Counted from the stretch's first letter, positions 17,623 through 27,964 are shown. The stretch: DNA of 64,000 nt from Dryocola clanedunensis_A (GCA_038405435.1 JBBYHZ010000007.1), one strand, 5' to 3'. A program made the numbers and translations. Notes: generated by a model not told the origin, from the sequence alone.

Positions 17623-18162
17623 GTGAAAACCGCTTCGCTCTTACAAGCTCTTGATGCACGCGTCGCGGAACTGGCGGCAGCCATCGAGCCACTGTCTTTG
17701 CAGCGCGCCTCGCAGGCCCGCTTCGACAAACAGCTGTTCAACACCCACAGCACCCAGCTGAAAGATTATCTCGCGGAAGCTCAGGCCAACCTCGCTCAGC
17801 TACAGCTTAGCGTGAAAACAGGCCGCACGGAGCAGGTCGCTTTCCTGGCAGAGAAACTGGTCGCACAGCTTGCCGCGCTGCAGCGGGAGCTGGCAACCTG
17901 GAAATTACGCACCAGAGAACCGCAGAAGCCTGCGCCAGAGAATCTGTATGAAAAGCTGTCGACCCACCAGGACTATGAGCGTCGCCTGCAGGCGATGATC
18001 AGCGATCGGGAGAGCCAGCTGGGGATCCAGACGACGCTTGCCGCCCAGCAGCAGCTCCAGCGGGAGATTGCCGCCCAGGAAGGGCGTTTACAGCGCTGCC
18101 GACAGGCGATCGCGCGGATAGAGCGCGCCATTGAACGCCGCGAGCGCGGCCTCGCCAACTAA
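17623..18162 (+). CDS. priC: Primosomal replication protein N''
   Basis: PriC restarts stalled replication forks by remodelling SSB and helping to load DnaB. The 179 residues (E. coli 175) are mostly helical and rich in Leu, Arg and Gln. The start is a GTG at 17623 preceded by GGAGAG. It is divergent from ybaN across 56 bp and followed by ybaM. PriC is a poorly conserved family, but the position and the pattern HQDYERRLQAM support the call. Confidence 0.92.
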   Translation: MKTASLLQALDARVAELAAAIEPLSLQRASQARFDKQLFNTHSTQLKDYLAEAQANLAQLQLSVKTGRTEQVAFLAEKLVAQLAALQRELATWKLRTREPQKPAPENLYEKLSTHQDYERRLQAMISDRESQLGIQTTLAAQQQLQREIAAQEGRLQRCRQAIARIERAIERRERGLAN

Positions 18163-18218
18163 GCTATTAATCTATTTAGCTATTTTTGCCACTTTCGCCA
18201 ATAATGAGGAAAACGACT

Positions 18219-18377
18219 ATGCCGCTGGATAACGCACCGGATGATGTGAAACTTGCCGTGGATCTGATCATGCTGCTTGAACAGCATGAGATCCCGGCGG
18301 CCACCGTGCTGAGCGCGCTGGAGATGGTCCGCCAGGACTTTCTGCGCAAGCAGCAGGAAGAGCCCTCTTCCCGCTGA
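18219..18377 (+). CDS. ybaM: Small conserved protein YbaM
   Basis: The 52-residue protein has unknown function. NAPDDVKLAVDLI is shared with E. coli YbaM (53 residues), and the C-terminus is charged. I chose the ATG at 18219 because GAGG lies at the right distance and the E. coli protein starts at the equivalent residue; an upstream in-frame start at 18186 is unlikely. It is convergent with mscK, 8 bases away. Confidence 0.9.
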   Translation: MPLDNAPDDVKLAVDLIMLLEQHEIPAATVLSALEMVRQDFLRKQQEEPSSR

Positions 18378-18385
18378 CGCCTCTT

Positions 18386-21300
18386 TTACGCGGGGGCGAT
18401 ATCCTCGCCCGCAGGCTTAGGCGTATCGCGCTTTACTTCCGTAAACTCATCGCCCTTTTCATTACGCAGATGCACTTCCAGCTGGTTGAAGGCAATGTTG
18501 ATGTTGTTTTCACGGCACAGCCTGTCGATATTGCGGTTTAGCTCATCCACGGTGTAGCTGCGATCGCGAAGCTCACGCACGTACAGGCGCAGCTCGTGAT
18601 CCAGGGTGCTCGCCCCGAAGGTGGTAAAGAACACCGACGGCTCGGGATCGTGCATCACCTTCGGATGGTCGTGGGCGGCTTTGAGCAGGATCTCTTTTAC
18701 CTTATCCAGATCGGAGCCGTAGGCCACGCCCAGGCGGATCACCACGCGGGTGATCGTATCGCTCAGCGACCAGTTGATCAGCCTTTCCGTGACGAAAGCT
18801 TTGTTCGGGATGATCACTTCTTTGCGGTCAAAATCGGTAATCGTCGTCGCACGAATACGAATTTTACTGACGCTGCCGGAGAAGGTACCGATGGTCACCG
18901 TATCGCCGATGCGCACCGGACGTTCGAAGAGGATGATCAGGCCGGAGACGAAGTTTCCGAAGATCTCCTGCAGGCCAAATCCAAGGCCGACCGATAACGC
19001 CGCCGCCAGCCACTGGAGCTTGTCCCAGGAGACGCCCAGCGAGCCAAAGACGGTCATCGCGCCAATCACGATGATGGTGTAATTCATGATCGTGGTAATG
19101 GCGTAGGAGGCCCCCTGGCGCATTTTGAGCCGTGAAAGGACCAGCACTTCAAGCAGGCCAGGTAAGTTGCGGATCAGCGCCCAGGCCACCATAAACGCCA
19201 CCAGCGCAAAGAGCAGGCTGCCCATGGTGACGTTTTTAACCACCGCGGCCCCCGCTTCCGTGCCGTTGTAGTGCCACAGGACAATGCTGTCGAGATAGGC
19301 AAAAACGGTAATTAAATCAGACCAGATAGCGTAAAACACCACGCCAAACAGCGCGAACATCAGCAGCATGGTCAGGCGCATGGTCTGCTGGTTAATCTGG
19401 TCAAGCGCCAGCGGCGGCTCTTCCACCGGCTCGGCCCCTTCCGCCCCCTCCTTCACCAGGTTCTGACGGCGAGCCAGGGCGCGGCGATAGGCAATGCGGC
19501 GCGCCGCCACGCTCAGGCCGCGAATAATCGTCTGGTGCAGCAGGTTCCAGATAATCACCAGGTAGACGGTATCTATCCAGCGGTTCGCCAGGCGCAGCGT
19601 GGTGTAGAAGTAGCCCGTCACGGTCAGCACCAGCAGCGCTATCGGTACGATGGACAGCACGGTCATGGTCACCAGGCGCATCGTGTGCGACTCTTTGTCA
19701 CGCCAGTTGTCGCGGCACATCGGGATGACCAGCGCGGTAATCAGCAGCAGGTTCAGGAAAATCATGAACTGGCCGAGCACGTCGTCCATCAGGTGCAGCG
19801 GTGAGTGCTCACCCACTACCGACCAGTAGAGCAGGGGCAGCAGCGCCAGGCTGATGCGCACAATCTGACGGCGATAATGACGCGTCAGCTGCTCCGGCAT
19901 GTTGAAATGGGTAACGGCCATGCCGTTTGCCCCCAGCACCCGCCAGGTGAGACCAAAGACCAGCCAGAACAGCGCCAGCTCTTTGGCAAAGCTCCACAGC
20001 AGATCGCTGATGCTGGTCTGCATAAACAGCAGAACCAGCCCCACGGCCAGGATGGCAAGCGTCGCAGGCAGCACTTTAAGCAGGTTTAACGCTATGGCTT
20101 TTGGGGTGTTGAGCTGGCTGTCGCTGCGCAGCTGTCCGACGTCCGCCGCCAGCTTCTCCAGCTTTTTGTCAATCCACCGGAAGCGCCAGCGGATGAGCCC
20201 GGCTATCAGCAGGAGCGGCAGCGCGGTAAACAGCGAAACGAAGAGCGCGTCGAGCACCTTCTTCAGGCTGAAATCAATTTTTATGCCTTTGAGCTGCGCG
20301 TGCAGCGCGCCGGGGAAGGCTTTGACCCACTCCCAGTTCATCGGCTTGTTGCTGTTTACCCAGAAGATTTGCTGGGTCAGCTTGGCCTGCAGCGACGAGC
20401 TTACGCTGACCAGCTGCTGCTGGTAGATTTGCAGGTTGATGGCCATCATCAGCTGGTTGCCGAGCTGTTTGTTCAGCTGGTCCAGCAGCTCGCGACGCAT
20501 GTCCACAACCTGCAGCAGCGCGTCGTGAACGTCGTCGTTCACTTCGGCCTTATGCCCTTCTTCAATTTTGTCGACGAATACATCGCTCTGGAAGAGCGCA
20601 TCGCGCTGCTGGTTAACGTCAAACTGCTCGAGGCGCAGGTCGGCGATGCGGTTAGTCATATCTTCGAGCTCATCCGCCGACGGTAGGGTCTGCTGCTGCT
20701 GATAGAGAATGCGCGACAGCAGCAGGCTCCCCTTCAGAACGGAGATTTGTTCGTTGATATTGCGTTCGGATTGCAGAGCGCGGTCGAGCCAGTTTTTCAC
20801 GCGAATATTGCGCTGCACCAGATTATTGCCGTTCTCGGTTGCGGTGATTAAGCGCTGGCTGAGCTGATGGTTTATCTCCAGCTCCTGGCTCACCAGCGGG
20901 TTGCTCTGAATGCTGCTCGCCTCATCCGGGGTGACCGCCTCCTTCGCCGTTTTTTCGGTCAGCGTCAGGCGCTTGCTGCTTACCGCTTCCTGTAAAAGCT
21001 GCAAAGAGTGTTCAAGCTGGTTGATATGGGCGGTGGTGTAGTCCCGCTGCTTTTGCAGCGTGTCCTGCAGCGTGGTGTTTCCTTCCAGGCTTTTGCGCTG
21101 CTGTTCCAGCTGGGCATTAAGCAGGGACTGCTGTACCAGCAGCAGGTTCTGCTGGGTCGGACGCAGCGCCGCTTCGCCTGGCGTGGTGCCGTTCAGCCGG
21201 TTTCTGATTTGTTGCAGCTGCTGGGAGGCGTTATACATCGCATTCTGCACGCGCTCCGGCTGCGTTTGCAGCGATACAAGCTGGCTGTTGTAGGTCGAGA

Positions 21301-21736
21301 GATCGTTCTGGGCGGCCTGAAGATCGTCCAGCACGCCGGACACCCGGGCTTCAAGCTGACGCAAGGAGAGCGAGGCAAGCGTTGCCCGCGTCTGGATATC
21401 GTCGCTGTCGGTGTTGAGTGAGTTCAGCGCATCCGTAGCCTGGCGCAGCTTTTCAGGCGCCTGTGCCACCTGCGTTTTCAGCGCCGCGGTCTCCTGTTTG
21501 ATACGCGTGATTTTATCCAGCGTCTCCAGGGTTTCCGTCAGATCTTTTTGCTGGAGCTTTTCATCCGGCGTCAGGTCTTTCTGCTTGTTGATAGCATCGA
21601 GCTGGCTTTGCACGTCAGCGCGGTTAGGCAGATCGCCATTGTTTTGCGCCAGCGCGGAATAAACCGGGAAAAGAGTGCCGCAAAGCAGGATCAGGACGAT
21701 GAAAATTCGCGATAAGAAAGTTTGCTGCTTAGTCAT
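18386..21736 (-). CDS. mscK: Mechanosensitive channel MscK
   Basis: This is a large K+-dependent mechanosensitive channel of the inner membrane that opens on hypo-osmotic shock. The 1116 residues (E. coli 1120) begin with a signal peptide, followed by a long periplasmic coiled-coil-rich region to about residue 480, then multiple membrane helices. The C-terminal MscS domain contains LGFGLQEIFGNFVSGLIIL and the beta domain VTIGTFSGSV. It lies between ybaM and acrR, as in E. coli. Confidence 0.97.
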   Translation of the reverse strand: MTKQQTFLSRIFIVLILLCGTLFPVYSALAQNNGDLPNRADVQSQLDAINKQKDLTPDEKLQQKDLTETLETLDKITRIKQETAALKTQVAQAPEKLRQATDALNSLNTDSDDIQTRATLASLSLRQLEARVSGVLDDLQAAQNDLSTYNSQLVSLQTQPERVQNAMYNASQQLQQIRNRLNGTTPGEAALRPTQQNLLLVQQSLLNAQLEQQRKSLEGNTTLQDTLQKQRDYTTAHINQLEHSLQLLQEAVSSKRLTLTEKTAKEAVTPDEASSIQSNPLVSQELEINHQLSQRLITATENGNNLVQRNIRVKNWLDRALQSERNINEQISVLKGSLLLSRILYQQQQTLPSADELEDMTNRIADLRLEQFDVNQQRDALFQSDVFVDKIEEGHKAEVNDDVHDALLQVVDMRRELLDQLNKQLGNQLMMAINLQIYQQQLVSVSSSLQAKLTQQIFWVNSNKPMNWEWVKAFPGALHAQLKGIKIDFSLKKVLDALFVSLFTALPLLLIAGLIRWRFRWIDKKLEKLAADVGQLRSDSQLNTPKAIALNLLKVLPATLAILAVGLVLLFMQTSISDLLWSFAKELALFWLVFGLTWRVLGANGMAVTHFNMPEQLTRHYRRQIVRISLALLPLLYWSVVGEHSPLHLMDDVLGQFMIFLNLLLITALVIPMCRDNWRDKESHTMRLVTMTVLSIVPIALLVLTVTGYFYTTLRLANRWIDTVYLVIIWNLLHQTIIRGLSVAARRIAYRRALARRQNLVKEGAEGAEPVEEPPLALDQINQQTMRLTMLLMFALFGVVFYAIWSDLITVFAYLDSIVLWHYNGTEAGAAVVKNVTMGSLLFALVAFMVAWALIRNLPGLLEVLVLSRLKMRQGASYAITTIMNYTIIVIGAMTVFGSLGVSWDKLQWLAAALSVGLGFGLQEIFGNFVSGLIILFERPVRIGDTVTIGTFSGSVSKIRIRATTITDFDRKEVIIPNKAFVTERLINWSLSDTITRVVIRLGVAYGSDLDKVKEILLKAAHDHPKVMHDPEPSVFFTTFGASTLDHELRLYVRELRDRSYTVDELNRNIDRLCRENNINIAFNQLEVHLRNEKGDEFTEVKRDTPKPAGEDIAPA

Positions 21737-21855
21737 GGGTGTGTTGTTCGGGGAGGTGGTCGAAACAAGCCATCATAAGGAGCAGGGAGAATATCACGCC
21801 TTGCCCGCGCCGAATAGCGAACCTTAGGGTGGGGAAGCCGGGCGTATTCCGAAAA

Positions 21856-22506
21856 TTAGCCGGCGGAACAGGACGCCGCGCGCAGCGTGGGTGACATCTG
21901 GAACATTTCCAGAAGAATAGCGATATAATCCCTGGCCTGACCGTGTAGATCGAAGCTGTCCGGGGCAACAAGCCAGTTTTCAATCAGCCCTGTAATGTAG
22001 CTGCGCAGCAGGATCACAGCCGGGGTGAGGCGCAGATCTTCGGGAAGCGCTCCGGCATCAATACAGCGTTGCAGGCTCATTTCTATACGCTCGTTGGCTT
22101 CCATGTAGAGGGTGCGCCGTGCCTGCTGTAAAACCGCCATCTCGCCAACAAATTCACATTTATGGAAGATAATCTCCGTCATCAGCCGACGTCTCTCTTC
22201 CGTTACCGTTGCCTGTAATATGTAAATTAGCAGCTCTCTGACAACAGACAGTGGATCGTCAGGAAATTTTGCCCGATACTCAGTCTCAAGATCCCCAATA
22301 CTGGACTCTGTTAGCGCCCAGATTTCATTAAATAAATCTGACTTATTTTTGAAATGCCAATAGATAGCTCCACGGGTAACCCCTGCCGCTTTGGCGATGT
22401 CCGCGAGTGACGTAGCAGAAACGCCCTGCTGCGAGAACAAGCGAATGGCTACATCGAGGATGTGTTGGCGGGTTTCCAGCGCCTGTTGTTTGGTTTTTCG
22501 TGCCAT
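21856..22506 (-). CDS. acrR: TetR-family repressor of acrAB
   Basis: AcrR represses the divergent acrAB operon and its own gene; it is released by many hydrophobic drugs. The 216 residues (E. coli 215) have a TetR HTH at about residues 10-55 (TSLADIAKAAGVTRGAIYWHF). The N-terminus MARKTKQQALETRQHILD is conserved. The operator lies directly upstream at 22535-22558. Confidence 0.97.
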   Translation of the reverse strand: MARKTKQQALETRQHILDVAIRLFSQQGVSATSLADIAKAAGVTRGAIYWHFKNKSDLFNEIWALTESSIGDLETEYRAKFPDDPLSVVRELLIYILQATVTEERRRLMTEIIFHKCEFVGEMAVLQQARRTLYMEANERIEMSLQRCIDAGALPEDLRLTPAVILLRSYITGLIENWLVAPDSFDLHGQARDYIAILLEMFQMSPTLRAASCSAG

Positions 22507-22534
22507 ATGTCGCGGAATTTACTGGAGTCAGATT

Positions 22535-22558
22535 TACATACATTTGTGAATGTATGTA
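22535..22558. promoter_or_regulatory. AcrR operator
   Basis: A 24-bp palindrome in the acrR-acrA gap (arms TACATACATT and AATGTATGTA around TGTG) agrees base for base with the AcrR site known from E. coli as I recall it. It sits 29 bp upstream of the acrR start and would control both directions. Confidence 0.93.
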
Positions 22559-22649
22559 CCATAGCACGACGATAATATAAACGCAGCAATGGGTTTATGG
22601 ACACTTGATCCATTGAACAACTTTGAAATCGGACACTCGAGGTTTACTT

Positions 22650-23849
22650 ATGAACAAAAACAGAGGGTTTACGCCTCTGGCGGCCGTTCTGATGCTATCA
22701 GGCAGCTTAGCGCTTACAGGATGTAACGACAAAGAGGCCCAACAGAGTGCGCCGCAGGCCCCTGAAGTGGGCGTGGTTACTCTGAAGAGCGCGCCATTAC
22801 AGATAACGACTGAGCTTCCAGGCCGTACCAGTGCCTACCGTATTGCAGAAGTTCGCCCGCAGGTCAGCGGCATTATCCTGAAGCGTAACTTCGAGGAAGG
22901 AAGTGAAATTAAGGCGGGTGTCTCGCTTTATCAAATTGATCCTGCGACTTATCAGGCCTCCTACGACAGCGCGAAAGGCGACCTCGCGAAAGCCCAGGCC
23001 AGCGCTAACATTTCTAAAATTACGCTGGCTCGTTACCAGAAACTTTTGGGCACTAAATACATCAGTCAACAAGACTACGACACCGCCCTTGCCGATTCCC
23101 AACAGGCAAATGCTGCCGTCGTCGCTGCGAAGGCCGCTGTAGAAACGGCTCGCATCAACCTGGCTTACACCAAAGTCACCTCCCCTATCAGCGGCCGGAT
23201 TGGTAAATCTTCCGTCACTGAAGGTGCGCTGGTAACCAGCGGGCAAACCACCGCGCTGTCTACCGTTCAGCAGCTCGACCCGATTTATGTGGATGTCACC
23301 CAGTCCAGCAACGATTTCCTGCGCCTTAAGCAGGAGCTGGCCTCCGGCAAACTGAAACAGGAAAACGGCAAAGCGAAGGTTCAGTTAGTGACCAGCGACG
23401 GCACAACCTACTCTCAGGAAGGTTCTCTTGAATTCTCCGATGTGACGGTTGACCAGACCACGGGCTCTATCACCCTGCGAGCCATCTTCCCTAACCCGGA
23501 TAAAACCCTGCTGCCAGGCATGTTTGTACGAGCAAAACTGGAAGAAGGGACTAACCCGGACGCGCTGCTGGTTCCTCAGCAAGGCGTAACGCGTACTCCG
23601 CGTGGTGAAGCCTCAGCGATGGTTGTCGGCAAAGATAACAAAGTCGAAGTGCGTCAGCTGACGACCAGTCAGGCTATCGGCGACAAGTGGTTGGTAACAG
23701 ATGGTTTGCATAATGGCGATCGCGTTATCGTAACCGGTTTGCAGAAAATTAAACCCGGTGTTCAGGTGAAAGCGCAGGAAGTCGCAGCTGATAATAACGC
23801 TCAACAGCAGCCAGCCGCAGGCGCGCAGCCCGAACAAACGAAGTCTTAA
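22650..23849 (+). CDS. acrA: Periplasmic adaptor of the AcrAB-TolC pump
   Basis: AcrA is a lipoprotein that links AcrB in the inner membrane to TolC. The signal peptide ends at a lipobox LTGC with C25 as the acylated residue. The lipoyl, alpha-hairpin and beta-barrel domains follow (ELPGRTSAYRIAEVRPQVSG, then TSPISGRIG). The 399 residues compare with 397 in E. coli. The start at 22650 (MNKNRGFTPL) is the conserved one, with GAGG upstream; an in-frame start at 22623 is not used in relatives. It is cotranscribed with acrB, 22 bp away. Confidence 0.98.
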   Translation: MNKNRGFTPLAAVLMLSGSLALTGCNDKEAQQSAPQAPEVGVVTLKSAPLQITTELPGRTSAYRIAEVRPQVSGIILKRNFEEGSEIKAGVSLYQIDPATYQASYDSAKGDLAKAQASANISKITLARYQKLLGTKYISQQDYDTALADSQQANAAVVAAKAAVETARINLAYTKVTSPISGRIGKSSVTEGALVTSGQTTALSTVQQLDPIYVDVTQSSNDFLRLKQELASGKLKQENGKAKVQLVTSDGTTYSQEGSLEFSDVTVDQTTGSITLRAIFPNPDKTLLPGMFVRAKLEEGTNPDALLVPQQGVTRTPRGEASAMVVGKDNKVEVRQLTTSQAIGDKWLVTDGLHNGDRVIVTGLQKIKPGVQVKAQEVAADNNAQQQPAAGAQPEQTKS

Positions 23850-23871
23850 CTTAAACAGGAGCCGTTAAGAC

Positions 23872-26800
23872 ATGGCTAAGTTTTTTATCGATCGCCCAAT
23901 ATTCGCCTGGGTTATCGCCATCATTATTATGTTGGCGGGCGGGCTTGCGATCATGAAATTGCCCATCGCGCAATATCCAACCATTGCGCCACCGGCCATT
24001 TCGATCACAGCCACCTACCCTGGTGCTGATGCGAAAACGGTACAGGATACGGTTACCCAGGTTATCGAACAGAACATGAACGGTATCGATAACCTGCTGT
24101 ATATGTCCTCTACCAGTGATTCCTCTGGTACCGTCCAGATAACCATTACCTTCGATTCTGGTACCGATGCAGACATCGCGCAGGTTCAGGTGCAGAACAA
24201 ACTGCAGCTGGCAATGCCGCTGTTACCGCAGGAAGTCCAGCAGCAAGGCGTTAGCGTTGAGAAATCCTCCAGTAGCTTCCTGATGGTTCTCGGTATGATC
24301 AATACCGATGGTTCCATGACCCAGGAAGATATCTCGGATTACGTTGGCGCAACCATTAAAGACCCGGTTAGCCGTACGTCTGGCGTGGGTGACGTTCAGC
24401 TGTTTGGTGCACAGTACGCGATGCGTATCTGGATGGATCCGAACAAACTGAACAACTTCCAGCTGACGCCGGTAGACGTTATTGCCGCCATCAAAGCGCA
24501 GAACGCCCAGGTTGCAGCCGGTCAGTTAGGTGGTACGCCACCGGTTAAGGGCCAGCAGCTTAACGCCTCTATCATTGCGCAGACCCGTCTGAAATCTGCC
24601 GATGAGTTCAGCAAAATTCTGCTGAAGGTGAACCAGGACGGCTCTCGCGTACTGCTGAAAGACGTGGCGAAAGTTGAGCTGGGCGGTGAAAACTACGACG
24701 TTATCGCTCGCTTTAACGGCAAGCCTGCGTCTGGTCTGGGTATTAAACTGGCAACGGGTGCTAACGCCCTGGATACCGCTAACGCGGTTCGTGCCACCGT
24801 TGAAAAACTCAAACCGTTCTTCCCGGCTGGTCTGGAAGTTGTTTATCCGTACGACACCACGCCATTCGTTAAAATCTCTATCAAAGAGGTAGTGAAAACC
24901 CTCGTTGAAGCCATCGTGCTGGTCTTTATCGTAATGTATCTGTTCCTGCAGAACTTCCGGGCCACGCTGATCCCAACGATTGCCGTACCGGTGGTACTGC
25001 TGGGGACCTTCGCCATCCTTGCCATCTTTGGCTATTCGATAAACACCCTGACGATGTTCGGCATGGTGCTGGCGATAGGCCTGTTGGTGGATGACGCCAT
25101 CGTGGTGGTAGAAAACGTCGAGCGCGTGATGGTGGAAGAAGGACTGCCGCCAAAAGAAGCAACGCGTAAATCGATGGAGCAGATCCAGGGCGCGCTGGTG
25201 GGTATCGCCATGGTGCTGTCGGCGGTATTTATCCCGATGGCCTTCTTCGGCGGTTCAACGGGTGCCATCTATCGTCAGTTCTCTATTACCATCGTTTCGG
25301 CAATGGTGCTCTCCGTGCTGGTAGCAATGATCCTGACGCCAGCCCTGTGCGCCACCATGCTTAAGCCGGTCGCGAAAGGTGAACACCACGAGAAGAAAGG
25401 CTTCTTCGGCTGGTTTAACAACATGTTCGACAAGAGCACGCATCACTATACCGATAGCGTCGGTAATATCCTGCGTAGCACCGGTCGTTATCTGTTGCTG
25501 TACCTGCTGATCGTCGTCGGCATGGCCTTCCTGTTCGTACGTCTGCCAAGCTCCTTCCTGCCGGATGAAGACCAGGGCGTATTCCTGACGATGGCCCAGC
25601 TTCCGGCTGGTGCGACTCAGGAGCGTACGCAGAAGGTGCTCGACGAAGTAACGGATTACTATCTCAAGAATGAGAAAGACAACGTTAATTCGGTGTTTAC
25701 CGTAAACGGCTTCGGCTTTGCCGGCCGTGGGCAGAACACCGGCCTGGCGTTCGTTTCTCTGAAAGACTGGAATGAGCGTCCGGGTGAAGAAAACAAGGTT
25801 CCGGCAATTGCTGCCAGGGCCAGTGCGGCCTTCTCAAAAATCAAAGACGGTATGGTACTGGCGTTTAACCTGCCGGCCATCGTTGAGCTGGGTACCGCTA
25901 CCGGCTTCGACTTCCAGCTGATTGACCAGGCGAACCTTGGCCATGAAAAGCTGACCCAGGCGCGTAACCAGCTGTTTGGTGAGATAGCCCAACACCCCGA
26001 TCTGTTAGTCGGCGTGCGTCCTAACGGCCTGGAAGATACCCCGCAGTTCAAAGTGGATATCGACCAGGAGAAAGCGCAGGCGCTGGGTGTTTCTATCAGT
26101 GACATCAACACCACGCTGGGTGCAGCATGGGGCGGCTCGTACGTGAACGACTTCATCGACCGTGGTCGCGTGAAGAAAGTGTACCTGATGGCCGATGCGC
26201 CATTCCGTATGCTGCCGGATGATATCAATAACTGGTACGTTCGCGGCTCTACCGGTCAGATGGTGCCATTCTCTGCGTTCTCTACCGCGCACTGGGAATA
26301 CGGTTCCCCGCGTCTGGAACGTTACAACGGTCTGCCATCCATGGAAATCCTTGGTCAGGCGGCTCCGGGTAAGAGTACCGGTGAAGCGATGGATCTGATG
26401 GAAGAGCTGGCGAGCAAACTGCCTACCGGGATCGGCTATGACTGGACGGGTATGTCCTATCAGGAACGTCTGTCTGGTAACCAGGCACCTGCCCTGTATG
26501 CCATCTCGTTAATCGTCGTATTCCTGTGTCTGGCCGCACTGTACGAGAGCTGGTCAATTCCGTTCTCGGTCATGCTGGTTGTTCCGCTTGGGGTATTCGG
26601 CGCGCTGTTAGCCGCGACCTTCCGTGGGTTGACCAACGACGTTTACTTCCAGGTGGGCCTGCTGACAACCATTGGCCTGTCGGCGAAGAACGCGATACTT
26701 ATCGTGGAATTCGCCAAGGACCTGATGGAGAAAGAGGGCAAAGGGCTTATCGAGGCGACGCTGGAAGCGGTACGTATGCGTTTACGTCCGATTCTGATGA

Positions 26801-27021
26801 CCTCGCTGGCGTTTATCCTGGGCGTTATGCCGCTGGTTATCAGCTCCGGGGCCGGTAGTGGTGCGCAGAACGCCGTAGGTACCGGGGTTATGGGCGGTAT
26901 GATTACCGCAACCGTCCTCGCTATCTTCTTCGTGCCGGTGTTCTTCGTGGTGGTCCGCCGCCGCTTCAGCCGCAAGACTGAAGACCTGGAGCATACGCAT
27001 CCGGTCGAGCATCATCACTAA
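23872..27021 (+). CDS. acrB: RND multidrug efflux transporter AcrB
   Basis: AcrB is the proton-driven trimeric pump of AcrAB-TolC and exports drugs, dyes, bile salts and detergents. The 1049 residues equal E. coli AcrB. The proton relay aspartates D407 and D408 are visible in GLLVDDAIVVVENVERVM, and the relay lysine in GLSAKNAILIVEF (position about 940). A strong intrinsic terminator follows at 27041-27065. Confidence 0.98.
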   Translation: MAKFFIDRPIFAWVIAIIIMLAGGLAIMKLPIAQYPTIAPPAISITATYPGADAKTVQDTVTQVIEQNMNGIDNLLYMSSTSDSSGTVQITITFDSGTDADIAQVQVQNKLQLAMPLLPQEVQQQGVSVEKSSSSFLMVLGMINTDGSMTQEDISDYVGATIKDPVSRTSGVGDVQLFGAQYAMRIWMDPNKLNNFQLTPVDVIAAIKAQNAQVAAGQLGGTPPVKGQQLNASIIAQTRLKSADEFSKILLKVNQDGSRVLLKDVAKVELGGENYDVIARFNGKPASGLGIKLATGANALDTANAVRATVEKLKPFFPAGLEVVYPYDTTPFVKISIKEVVKTLVEAIVLVFIVMYLFLQNFRATLIPTIAVPVVLLGTFAILAIFGYSINTLTMFGMVLAIGLLVDDAIVVVENVERVMVEEGLPPKEATRKSMEQIQGALVGIAMVLSAVFIPMAFFGGSTGAIYRQFSITIVSAMVLSVLVAMILTPALCATMLKPVAKGEHHEKKGFFGWFNNMFDKSTHHYTDSVGNILRSTGRYLLLYLLIVVGMAFLFVRLPSSFLPDEDQGVFLTMAQLPAGATQERTQKVLDEVTDYYLKNEKDNVNSVFTVNGFGFAGRGQNTGLAFVSLKDWNERPGEENKVPAIAARASAAFSKIKDGMVLAFNLPAIVELGTATGFDFQLIDQANLGHEKLTQARNQLFGEIAQHPDLLVGVRPNGLEDTPQFKVDIDQEKAQALGVSISDINTTLGAAWGGSYVNDFIDRGRVKKVYLMADAPFRMLPDDINNWYVRGSTGQMVPFSAFSTAHWEYGSPRLERYNGLPSMEILGQAAPGKSTGEAMDLMEELASKLPTGIGYDWTGMSYQERLSGNQAPALYAISLIVVFLCLAALYESWSIPFSVMLVVPLGVFGALLAATFRGLTNDVYFQVGLLTTIGLSAKNAILIVEFAKDLMEKEGKGLIEATLEAVRMRLRPILMTSLAFILGVMPLVISSGAGSGAQNAVGTGVMGGMITATVLAIFFVPVFFVVVRRRFSRKTEDLEHTHPVEHHH

Positions 27022-27040
27022 TCCGATCAATACGTTATTT

Positions 27041-27065
27041 AAAGGCCGCGCAAGCGGCCTTTTTC
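27041..27065 (+). terminator. Intrinsic terminator of acrAB
   Basis: AAAGGCCGC (27041-27049) pairs with GCGGCCTTT (27054-27062) across a GCAA tetraloop, and T residues continue after the stem. It lies 20 bp past the acrB stop. Confidence 0.95.
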
Positions 27066-27561
27066 TTTCCATTAGCCCTACTGGTAATATGTTATATAAT
27101 CGCTTACCTGCCTGTTCGGTGGGCTAACCTAATTGCCGGATGGCTGCTTTGCAGGCCAGAAACATCCAGGCCGCTTATCTGAAATTAGATTTTTCGCAGT
27201 AAAAAAAGGACTGCAGACTTATATTAAGAAAATTCTCATCGCTTCGCTGTGGGGAAATAATTTTAACATTTGCCCTTTTTAATCTGCTAACGTACTGATA
27301 TCAGGGTTAGTTCAGGACTATTAACAATTAAGATATTGCTTAGTGAGGCTAATTTCAGCACCGTCGCCTGCGATGGGCTGCCGCCGACGTTGGTATTAAA
27401 GTCTGAATTGTAATTTTTAGTAATAGGCCGAGGAAATCTTCCGCGAATTGATTTATAGTAATGGCTATGGATTAGTCGTTGTAATTGCTCCCACCTCTTC
27501 AAGGTGTGTCCTCCCCAGTGCGTTTTGTTTATCAAATTTCATCGATAAAAGGGGCTGAATT
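27066..27561. other. 496-bp AT-rich gap between acrB and tomB
   Basis: I see no convincing gene. A TATAAT sequence at 27095-27100 could be a -10 element on the plus strand. A 20-codon ORF starts at 27140 but has no ribosome site. The tract probably holds the promoter and a long leader for tomB-hha, which also has a long upstream region in E. coli. Its AT-richness is what H-NS/Hha targets usually show. Confidence 0.5.
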
Positions 27562-27936
27562 ATGGACGAATACTCACCAAAGCGGCATGATATCGCACAG
27601 CTTAAATTCTTGTGCGAAAACCTGTATCATGATTGCCTTGCCAACCTGGGAGAGAGTAATCACGGTTGGGTCAACGATCCTACATCGGCCATTAACTTAC
27701 AGCTTAATGAATTGATTGAGCACATTGCTGCCTTCGCCCTTAATTACAAGATTAAGTATGCCGACGACAGCAAATTGATTGAGCAAATTGACGAATACCT
27801 CGATGATACCTTCATGCTTTTTAGCAACTACGGCATCAACGCACAGGAACTGCAAAAATGGCGTAAGTCTGGTAATCGATTGTTCCGCTGTTTCGTCAGC
27901 GAGAGTCGCGCTAACCCCGTAAGCCTCTCCTTTTAA
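27562..27936 (+). CDS. tomB: Hha-antidote/biofilm modulator TomB
   Basis: TomB counteracts the toxicity of Hha and affects biofilm formation and conjugation in E. coli. The 124 residues equal the E. coli protein, with conserved blocks LKFLCENLYHDCLANLGES and NPVSLSF at the C-terminus. It lies 28 bp upstream of hha in the same direction, the usual tomB-hha operon. Confidence 0.96.
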   Translation: MDEYSPKRHDIAQLKFLCENLYHDCLANLGESNHGWVNDPTSAINLQLNELIEHIAAFALNYKIKYADDSKLIEQIDEYLDDTFMLFSNYGINAQELQKWRKSGNRLFRCFVSESRANPVSLSF

Positions 27937-27964
27937 AAATATTACAAATACTTAAGGTGAATTT

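Noticed and set aside
27140..27202. 20-codon ORF (MAALQARNIQAAYLKLDFSQ) between acrB and tomB
   Set aside because: There is no ribosome site before the ATG, and it starts inside a GCCGGATGGC sequence that resembles a REP remnant.
27287..27535. 82-codon minus-strand ORF in the acrB-tomB gap
   Set aside because: No recognisable domain, AT-rich noncoding composition and position opposite the tomB leader argue against a gene.
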